The notes beneath the pieces are model-generated. The model worked only from the letters and a program-made list of their open reading frames with translations. It was not told where the DNA came from and made no database searches. A DNA stretch of 64,000 bases from Embleya sp045207655 (GTDB lineage Bacteria > Actinomycetota > Actinomycetes > Streptomycetales > Streptomycetaceae). Numbering within the stretch: the first letter of the stretch is position 1; every line of letters starts with the position of its first letter. A program made the translations under genes and the position numbers. The stretch covers positions 6,386,001-6,450,000 of the forward strand of contig NZ_CP108784.1 in assembly GCF_045207655.1 (NCBI RefSeq), given 5' to 3'. Positions 58,575 to 64,000 of the stretch are shown one piece after another.

Positions 58575-59885
58575 GTGCAGTCGAACGAACTCCGCACGAA
58601 CGACCCGCACCAGCAAGTCCCGCACCAGCAAGCACCGCAGCAGCAAGTCCCGCACCGGCAGGACGCGAACGACCGGCACCACCACGACCCGCGCCGCAAC
58701 GACCCACCCGCGCACGACGTGGTCAACGGCACCGCGTGGCGCGCCTATTGTGAGCGGATGGCCGCGCTCGGCGACCGCATTCTGGAGGCCGACTTCCCCG
58801 GCGCGACCGACGCCGACCGGGCCGAGGGCATCCGGCACCTGGCCAATCAGGTCGCCTGCTGGCTGACCTACCAACTCGCCGCGACCGACCCGCAGAACCC
58901 GGCCTTCTTCACCCACAACGACCTCGCCTACCGCTGGGGCGGGCCGAACGTGGACCAGAACGCGCGCCGCGCGCCGATCGCGGGGGACGGCGTGTACCGG
59001 CTCACCGTGACGATGAACGCGTGCGAGAAGTTCGTACTCCAGGTCAAACCGGGGGACATGCACTCCGGGCGGACCGACATCGTCGCCGAGACCTCCTCGG
59101 CCGCGCTGGGTGTCGGGCCCGGCGACACCGTCGAGATCATCCTCAGCGCCACCGAGCAACCCGGGAACTGGGTCCCCCTCACACCGGACGCCCGGGTTCT
59201 GCACGTACGCGACTACTACTTCGACTGGAAGCCGGAACAGCCCGCCATGCTCGCCCTCGAACGCCTGGACACCCAGGGGCGACCGGCCGCACGGGTGACC
59301 CCGGAGCGGGTCGCGGGCATGCTCGACGGCGCCGCGACGTCGGTGGAGAACTCGATCGAGGTCTGGAACGACTGGGTGCGCACCACCGGCGACCGGCAGG
59401 CGGTGAACACGTTCAGTACGCCGGCCACGGTGGCCGGCGGGGTCAAGGAGGTCGTGTACGGCTTCGCGCGGGTGCGGCTGACGGATGATCAAGTGCTGAT
59501 CGTGGAGACCGACCCCCGCGTCTCCGGGCAGTGGGATCTCCAGCTCTACAGCCCCGGTTGGTTCGAGTCGCTCGACTTCGCCAACCGCCAGACCTCGCTC
59601 AATCACGCGCAGGCCGAGCGCGATCCCGACGGGCTGATCCGGGTCGTGATCGGCGCGCTGGACCCCGGCGTACCGAACTGGCTGGACACCGAGGGCCGAA
59701 CGGAGGTCTTCGCGACGCACCGCTGGCTCGACCCCCGCGAACAACCCACCGTCCGGGCCCTGGTGGTCCCCCGCCACGAGGTCCGCGACCACCTCGTCCC
59801 GACCACCCGAACGGTCGACGAACCGGAACGCCGCGAAACGATGCGAAGGCGCTCCGCGCACGTCTCGTGGCGCTTCCGGGCCTGA
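58575..59885 (+). CDS. DUF1214 domain protein
   Basis: A 436-residue protein. An unusual N-terminal 45 residues are rich in Gln, His, Asn and Pro (repeats of HQQVPHQQAPQQQ). The body contains NGTAWRAYCERMAALGDRIL, a DUF1214-like beta domain (GDGVYRLTVTMNACEKFVLQ; GDTVEIILSATEQPGNWVPL) and a C-terminal domain with WDLQLYSPGWFESLDFANRQ. DUF1214/DUF1254 proteins in mycobacteria-like bacteria frequently neighbour lipid and steroid genes. It starts one base after the sulfotransferase stop (GTG 58575), so they form one transcript. Biochemical role unknown. Confidence 0.85.
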   Translation: MQSNELRTNDPHQQVPHQQAPQQQVPHRQDANDRHHHDPRRNDPPAHDVVNGTAWRAYCERMAALGDRILEADFPGATDADRAEGIRHLANQVACWLTYQLAATDPQNPAFFTHNDLAYRWGGPNVDQNARRAPIAGDGVYRLTVTMNACEKFVLQVKPGDMHSGRTDIVAETSSAALGVGPGDTVEIILSATEQPGNWVPLTPDARVLHVRDYYFDWKPEQPAMLALERLDTQGRPAARVTPERVAGMLDGAATSVENSIEVWNDWVRTTGDRQAVNTFSTPATVAGGVKEVVYGFARVRLTDDQVLIVETDPRVSGQWDLQLYSPGWFESLDFANRQTSLNHAQAERDPDGLIRVVIGALDPGVPNWLDTEGRTEVFATHRWLDPREQPTVRALVVPRHEVRDHLVPTTRTVDEPERRETMRRRSAHVSWRFRA

Positions 59886-59917
59886 CATCGGATCGACACC
59901 GACACCGACACCGATAC

Positions 59918-59945
59918 GGTCCCGCCACATCCGGCGGGCGGGACC
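59918..59945. terminator. Hairpin between convergent DUF1214 and MFS genes
   Basis: GGTCCCGCC (59918-59926) and GGCGGGACC (59937-59945), perfect 9-bp stem. It is preceded by CGACAC hexamer repeats (59894-59914). Confidence 0.6.
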
Positions 59946-60015
59946 GGCGCCCGGACGGCCGCTACCGCTACCGACCATGGCCCGACTCTGGGCAGCCGAC
60001 GGCCGGAACCTCGGA

Positions 60016-61482
60016 TCAGACCGTTGCGCTCTCCGTCTCCGGCTTCGGGGCGGGGACGACCTCGGTCTTCTTGCGGAGCGTGGAGGCGGCGTCCGAGTCG
60101 CGGATGGTCAGGGCGGCGATCGCGCCGAGGACCGCGAGGCCGGCCGCGACCAGGAAGGCCACGTGGTAGGCGTGCAGGTTCGGGCTCGGGGCGCCGCCGG
60201 AGTGGATCGTCATCGTGCCGATTCCGGCGAGCACGCTCGCCAGCAGCGCGACGCCGAGGGCCGAGCCGAGTTGGCGCTGCACGTTGAAGATGGTCGAGGC
60301 GCGGCCGTTGTCGGCCGGCGCGGTACGCGCGAACGCCGCCGCCTGCATCGGGATCATCACGTGCGCCATCGAGGCACCCGTGCAGAACATCAGCACCACG
60401 ATCAGCACGGCCGAGGTGTCGCCGTCGACCAGGGCGAGCAGCGCCGCGCACGCGCCGATGCCGAGCAGACCGCCCGCCATCAGTCGACGCGGACCGACCA
60501 CCGGGTACAGGCGCGAGACCCACTGGGTGGCGATCACGACACCGAACGCCTCGGGGAAGGTGAGCAGACCGGTCTCCAGGGCGCTCTTGCCGAACGCCTG
60601 CTGCTGCATCAGCGGGAAGACGTACAGCACGCCCAGGAACGCCGCGGAGTTGACCATCGACACCACGTTGGTGCTCACGAACAGCCGGTCGCGGAGCAGC
60701 CGCAGGTGCAGCATCGGCTCCTTGACCCGCAGTTCGACGAAGACCATCGCGATACACAGGATCAGTCCGGAGATCCCGGTGGACAGGATGATCGGCGAGC
60801 CCCAGCCCTTGGTCGCGCCCTCGCTCAGCGCGTACATCAGCAGCGCGAAACCGGCCCCGGAGAGCACGAAGCCGGGCAGGTCGAAGCGACCGGCCCTGGG
60901 GTTCTTGTACTCCTCCAGGAAGATCAGGCCGAACACGAACGCGGCCACGCCCACCGGCAGGTTGATGTAGAAGACCCAGTGCCAGGACGCCTTGTCCACG
61001 AGCAGGCCGCCGAGCACCGGTCCGAGCGCGGGCGCCAGGGCGGTGGGGACCATCAGGATGCGGGACGCGCGCACGCGCTCCTCGGGCGGGAAGACCCGGA
61101 ACATCATCGCCATGCCGACCGGCGTCAGCATGCCGCCGCCCGCGCCCTGGAGGATGCGGAACAGCACCAGTTGGTCGATGCTCTGGGCCAGCCCGCACAG
61201 CGCGGACGCGCCGGTGAACAGGGCCAGCGCGATCAGGAAGATCCGCTTGCTGCCGAAGCGGTCGCCGAGCCAGCCGGACGCGGGGATGAACACCGCGAGG
61301 CTGACCAGGTAGCCGACCGCGACCGTGGCCAGGCTCGCCTGGGAGGCGCCGAGGTCCTTGCCGATCGCCGGCAGTGCGACGTTGATGATGGTGATGTCGA
61401 GGATGTTGACGAACATCGCGGCGACGAAGACGGCGCCGACCACGACCTTCTGACTGAGGCGTGACGCGGATATGGGCGGCAT
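60016..61482 (-). CDS. MFS multidrug transporter, EmrB/QacA (DHA2) type
   Basis: A 488-residue 14-TM exporter: VVVGAVFVAAMFVNILDITI (the DHA2 motif D1 region), GWLGDRFGSKRIFL (motif A), ILQGAGGGMLTPVGMAMMF and ALAPALGPVLGGLLVDKASW (motif C). It would expel drugs by proton antiport. The ATG at 61482 is preceded, about 90-110 bp upstream, by a promoter-like sequence overlapped by a TGAGC-GAA-GCTCA palindrome. No regulator gene is adjacent inside the window, so the repressor must be encoded elsewhere if the palindrome is its site. Confidence 0.93.
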   Translation of the reverse strand: MPPISASRLSQKVVVGAVFVAAMFVNILDITIINVALPAIGKDLGASQASLATVAVGYLVSLAVFIPASGWLGDRFGSKRIFLIALALFTGASALCGLAQSIDQLVLFRILQGAGGGMLTPVGMAMMFRVFPPEERVRASRILMVPTALAPALGPVLGGLLVDKASWHWVFYINLPVGVAAFVFGLIFLEEYKNPRAGRFDLPGFVLSGAGFALLMYALSEGATKGWGSPIILSTGISGLILCIAMVFVELRVKEPMLHLRLLRDRLFVSTNVVSMVNSAAFLGVLYVFPLMQQQAFGKSALETGLLTFPEAFGVVIATQWVSRLYPVVGPRRLMAGGLLGIGACAALLALVDGDTSAVLIVVLMFCTGASMAHVMIPMQAAAFARTAPADNGRASTIFNVQRQLGSALGVALLASVLAGIGTMTIHSGGAPSPNLHAYHVAFLVAAGLAVLGAIAALTIRDSDAASTLRKKTEVVPAPKPETESATV

Positions 61483-61566
61483 ACGGCGGGGGCCTTCGTT
61501 CGGGGAGGGTGCGTGGAGGGCGGGAGAGGGAGGCGAGAGCCGAGCGTGGAATGCGGAGCGTAATAC

Positions 61567-61579
61567 TGAGCGAAGCTCA
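61567..61579. promoter_or_regulatory. Operator-like palindrome at the MFS promoter
   Basis: TGAGCGAAGCTCA, perfect 5-bp arms. On the minus strand it begins within TATAGT (61578-61583), a plausible -10 box of the MFS gene, so a bound protein would block transcription start. Confidence 0.5.
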
Positions 61580-61630
61580 CTATATCTTTTCGTACAGGTG
61601 CATACGACAGGTTTTTCCCGACCGGACCAA

Positions 61631-61670
61631 CGCCGACGGCCCGGGAGAGCTTCCTCCCGGGCCGTCGGCG
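61631..61670. terminator. Strong terminator hairpin
   Basis: Perfect 17-bp stem CGCCGACGGCCCGGGAG (61631-61647) / CTCCCGGGCCGTCGGCG (61654-61670), 6-nt loop, downstream of the DUF2470 gene's stop on the minus strand. It insulates the MFS promoter from the upstream operon. Confidence 0.85.
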
Positions 61671-61731
61671 TGACGCTTCTTACAGGTGGTCGGGCCGGTC
61701 GGCCCGCCGGTTCCCTACCGGTCGACCGCGC

Positions 61732-62055
61732 TCAGTGCTCGCCCTCGCCGCGCGCCGGCACGCCGAGTGCCTTGCACGCGTCGTTGTACTGCGTGACGAC
61801 CTCGATCCGCACGTCCCGGCGCTCGGTGATCGAACGACTCCACGGCACCCGCACCGCGACCGGTTCGCCGGCAACGATCGCCGAGTAGTACGCCGCGTCG
61901 CCGTCCAGGCCGGTCATCGTGGCCGAGGTGGCCTCCGGCTGCCCGCCCAGGCCGCGCGAGATCAACAGGCAGTCGTCGGGGTGGTCGTCGTTCATGTGCT
62001 TGCAGACGGCGGTGATCGCGTCCGCTCCGAACGGGTTGACGCTCGCCTCGCTCAT
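61732..62055 (-). CDS. DUF2470 domain protein
   Basis: A 107-residue protein with the DUF2470 signature: AVCKHMNDDHPDDCLLI near residue 16, then MTGLDGDAAYYSAI and VRVPWSRSITERRDVRIEVV. DUF2470 is the small C-terminal domain found in HugZ/pyridoxamine-oxidase-like haem-utilisation proteins, here free-standing. ATG 62055 has TGGAGG upstream. It ends the minus-strand group behind the iron box at 63525, which supports a role in iron or haem handling. Confidence 0.85.
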   Translation of the reverse strand: MSEASVNPFGADAITAVCKHMNDDHPDDCLLISRGLGGQPEATSATMTGLDGDAAYYSAIVAGEPVAVRVPWSRSITERRDVRIEVVTQYNDACKALGVPARGEGEH

Positions 62056-62084
62056 GCGGGTCGCCTCCAGCGGTAGGGGTGGGA

Positions 62085-62711
62085 TCAGGCGCGTGCGGAG
62101 TCGCGGCGTCGACGAGACGCGGCGACCGCACCCACGCCGACCACCAGCATGCCCGCGCCGACATAGGCGAGCTGCGTGCTCGACGAACCGGTCTTGGGCA
62201 GCTTCGGCTCGCCGGCCTCGGTGGTGGCGCCGGTCTGCGGCGTCGTCGTGGCGGGCGCCGCGGGCGCGGCGGCGCCGAAGGTCACCGGGACCCACACGTC
62301 CTGGTCGCGGTTGGCCAGGTCGGTGTGGTCGTTGAAGGTGGCCACGAAGCACGCGGTGGCGGCGCAGTCCACCTTCTTCTTGTCCTTGCCCTCGAAGCTC
62401 TGCGCGGGCTTGATCTTGACCGAGAAGGTACCGTCCGCGCCGACCTGCGGGACGTAGCCCGCGTTGCCGTACTGGGTGGGCACGCCGCCGGCCGGCTTGG
62501 CCACGGTCTGCGCGATGTACACGCCCTTGCCCGGCTTGTAGCCCTTGCCGGTGACGGTGATCTCCTCGCCGCCGGCGGCCAGGCCGGTCGACTTGGACAG
62601 GGTGATGGTGGGGGCGTCGGCGGCCGACGCGGGGGCGGCGGCGAAGGTGGTGAGGCCGAGGCCGGCGATCGCGCCGGCGGCGACGGCCGCGGCGGTACGG
62701 GACTTGCGCAT
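62085..62711 (-). CDS. Secreted LPXTG-anchored surface protein
   Basis: A 208-residue surface protein. Signal peptide RKSRTAAAVAAGAIAGLGLT followed by AAPASA; an immunoglobulin-like beta domain (neocarzinostatin-like: LSKSTGLAAGGEEITVTGKG; VDCAATACFVATFNDH); an Ala/Pro/Thr linker; and a sortase signal LPKTG, membrane helix (LAYVGAGMLVVGVGAVAAS) and basic tail RRRR. It would be covalently fixed to peptidoglycan. Its domain resembles that of the next gene upstream, suggesting an old duplication. Position behind an iron box suggests haem or iron acquisition. Confidence 0.9.
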   Translation of the reverse strand: MRKSRTAAAVAAGAIAGLGLTTFAAAPASAADAPTITLSKSTGLAAGGEEITVTGKGYKPGKGVYIAQTVAKPAGGVPTQYGNAGYVPQVGADGTFSVKIKPAQSFEGKDKKKVDCAATACFVATFNDHTDLANRDQDVWVPVTFGAAAPAAPATTTPQTGATTEAGEPKLPKTGSSSTQLAYVGAGMLVVGVGAVAASRRRRDSARA

Positions 62712-62760
62712 ATGTGGACTCCGGAAGCTGGGAACGAGCTCGGTGGGTCAGGGGAGGTGG

Positions 62761-63480
62761 TCAGGCGCTCGGACGACGGCGCTTGACCACCACGCCGACG
62801 GCCACCAGGACCACCACGACCGCGGCGATCAGCCCGATGATCAGGCCGGTGTTGCCGCTGTCGTCGTCCTCGTCCTGGGCCGAGGTCTTCGCGGTGTCGG
62901 CGCCGGGCGAGGCGGCAGGCGAGGTGGCGGGCGCAGCGGCCGAGGACTGCGGCGCACCGCCCGCGCCGGGAGCGCCGGCCTGCGGGGCGGCGGTGGCCGG
63001 CCCGGGGCTCGCGGGCAGGCCCGGGGCCTCGCCCGCGAAGCCGATCGGGAGGTAGACCTCCTGCGTACGGTCCTTGCCGTTGGCCGAGTTGGACGTCGCG
63101 ATGGCGCACCGGGTCTTGAGGCAGTCGACCGTGCCGAACTTGGCGGCGACCTTGACGTCGGTGCTGAACGAGCCGGTCGCGTCCGCCTCGGTGGGGCCGC
63201 CGAACGAGCCCATGTCGCACGCGCGGCCCGCGCCCTGGGCGGGGTCGCACGGCAGGATGAACAGCCGTACGCCCGGCGTGAAGCCCTTGCCGACCAGCTT
63301 GACCACGTCGCCCGCCGGGTTCAGCCCGGTGGTCTTCTCCGCGGTCAGGGTGGCCTTGCCCGCCGCCGGGGTGCCGCTCGCGTGCGCGGGCCCCGCGAGG
63401 CCGACGAGCGCCCACGCGAGAAGGAGGGTCGCGATGGCGGCGACGGTGCCGCCGAGGCGTCCGGTGCGGGCTGGGCTCAC
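62761..63480 (-). CDS. Secreted membrane-anchored protein, neocarzinostatin-like domain
   Basis: A 239-residue exported protein. Signal peptide with LGGTVAAIATLLLAWALVGL and AHA cleavage region; a domain related to that of the LPXTG protein (LTAEKTTGLNPAGDVVKLVG; VDCLKTRCAIATSNSANG) with four cysteines; a long Ala/Pro/Ser linker; a C-terminal TM helix (TGLIIGLIAAVVVVLVAVGV) and KRRRPS tail, but no LPXTG. First gene of the group, 45 bp downstream of a DtxR-type box. In actinobacteria similar proteins accompany HtaA haem-uptake systems, whose genes may lie beyond the window. Confidence 0.87.
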   Translation of the reverse strand: MSPARTGRLGGTVAAIATLLLAWALVGLAGPAHASGTPAAGKATLTAEKTTGLNPAGDVVKLVGKGFTPGVRLFILPCDPAQGAGRACDMGSFGGPTEADATGSFSTDVKVAAKFGTVDCLKTRCAIATSNSANGKDRTQEVYLPIGFAGEAPGLPASPGPATAAPQAGAPGAGGAPQSSAAAPATSPAASPGADTAKTSAQDEDDDSGNTGLIIGLIAAVVVVLVAVGVVVKRRRPSA

Positions 63481-63499
63481 GTTGTGTCCTCTGGGCCGA

Positions 63500-63517
63500 C
63501 CGTACGACCGCGTACGG
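63500..63517. promoter_or_regulatory. 18-bp palindrome between iron box and start codon
   Basis: CCGTACG-ACCG-CGTACGG, 7-bp arms. It lies 20 bp upstream of the start of the secreted-protein gene and may be part of its leader or a second operator. Confidence 0.45.
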
Positions 63518-63524
63518 AATGATT

Positions 63525-63543
63525 GGAGGTGAGGCTATCCTAA
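63525..63543 (-). promoter_or_regulatory. DtxR/IdeR-type iron box
   Basis: Minus-strand TTAGGATAGCCTCACCTCC matches about 15 of 19 positions of the DtxR-family consensus TWAGGTWAGSCTWACCTWA, 45 bp upstream of the start codon at 63480. It predicts repression of the downstream surface-protein genes when iron is plentiful. Confidence 0.65.
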
Positions 63544-64000
63544 GACCGGGCCGGATCGCCCGGACTTCCGGGGGTTGCCACAAGGCCGTCCGGGAACGGC
63601 GCGAAACCGCGTCGTGCCCGCCGTACGCGAACGGCGCGAAACGCGTCACAACGCCATACGCGAAACGGCGCGAAACGCCATGCGCGAACGGTGCGACATC
63701 GAGTGACGGCGGCGCCAGGGCGGCCCGATCGAGGGGTCGGGTCCGCCGCGCGAGGTCCGGACCGCGCCGGCCGGGATCGCCGCCCGGGTCGACCGAGACC
63801 CCGCCGCACCCTCACCGACACCCTCACCGACACCCCCGCCGACAACGTGCCGACAAGTTGTCGGTAACTTATTGACGGCACCGCATGGCGCCACACAGAC
63901 TGCGAGGACCGGCGGAAACGGGCGGCAACCCGAATCCCCGCGAGCGCTTCGCCATGGGCGAAACGCCGAATCCGCACGGGCGAAGCCGCCTGATCCGTCA
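63544..64000. other. Intergenic end of window with short repeats
   Basis: No gene is supported. 63590-63700 has three degenerate copies of a CGCGAACGGCGCGAAACGCC-like unit; 63810-63840 repeats CACCCTCACCGA; CCGACAAGTTGTCGG at 63850-63864 is a 7-1-7 palindrome followed by an AT-richer stretch with TTGACG, so a rightward promoter with an operator may start a gene beyond the window. Confidence 0.4.

Noticed and set aside
63540..63977. A 145-codon minus-strand frame at the end of the window
   Set aside because: It runs through short repeats, has Arg/Ser-biased composition and no ribosome binding site or recognisable motif.

Overview
The window is very GC-rich and has strong third-position GC bias, frequent GTG/TTG starts, ATGA/GTGA stop-start overlaps, Shine-Dalgarno sequences of the GGAG type, XRE/DUF397 gene pairs, a conservon-type kinase, F420- and mycothiol-type enzymes, and an LPXTG protein. 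Together these point to a filamentous actinomycete of the Streptomyces type (Streptomycetaceae). I see no tRNA, rRNA, CRISPR array, IS transposase or polyketide/NRPS gene.

Layout. 1-6 kb: the end of an XRE/DUF5753 regulator with its DUF397 partner, an AfsR-like BTAD/NB-ARC/TPR regulator, and a convergent DrrAB-type exporter with a possible 34-residue membrane peptide wedged between drrA and drrB. 6.3-15.6 kb: a signalling operon whose first four genes overlap by 4 bp: GlnX-like membrane protein, GlnH-like lipoprotein, a coiled-coil protein, PknG-like kinase; then a zinc-ribbon PP2C phosphatase, a vWA protein and a zinc-ribbon FHA protein. 15.7-23.4 kb (minus strand): a two-gene conservon remnant (NIT/HAMP kinase plus roadblock protein) leading into a branched-chain amino-acid type ABC transporter whose LivM and LivG are fused. 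23.9-39.2 kb: GH20 hexosaminidase, MFS/DsbA, metallo-hydrolase, 3-oxoacid CoA-transferase, FAH-family hydrolase, a NarL two-component system, and an MFS/HxlR divergon with an obvious operator. 39.6-48.3 kb: alcohol dehydrogenase, cyclase, MarR regulator, an XRE/DUF397 module with two small genes, and SDR/crotonase/LLM genes. The MarR promoter and the SDR-crotonase divergent promoter share a palindrome and its flank, suggesting one small catabolic regulon.

48.4-54.1 kb is the most unusual part. Two arrays of an approximately 237-242 bp unit, each unit centred on the 15-bp palindrome GAGAGCACTGCTCTC, lie in opposite orientation on either side of a single gene. The two arrays look like mirror copies: same outermost subtype and the same out-of-register 101/102-bp step. 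The gene between them encodes only the N-terminal ATPase half of a GyrB-like protein, and the catalytic residues are replaced. This is the best candidate for an undescribed element.

54.4-64 kb: a 14-TM MFS exporter, APS kinase (cysC) divergent from a sulfotransferase plus DUF1214 gene (a possible sulfation module), an EmrB/QacA exporter with a promoter-operator, and a minus-strand DUF2470 / LPXTG protein / secreted protein group behind a DtxR-type iron box. Coordinates and starts were worked out by reading; family assignments are from motif recognition, not from database searches.
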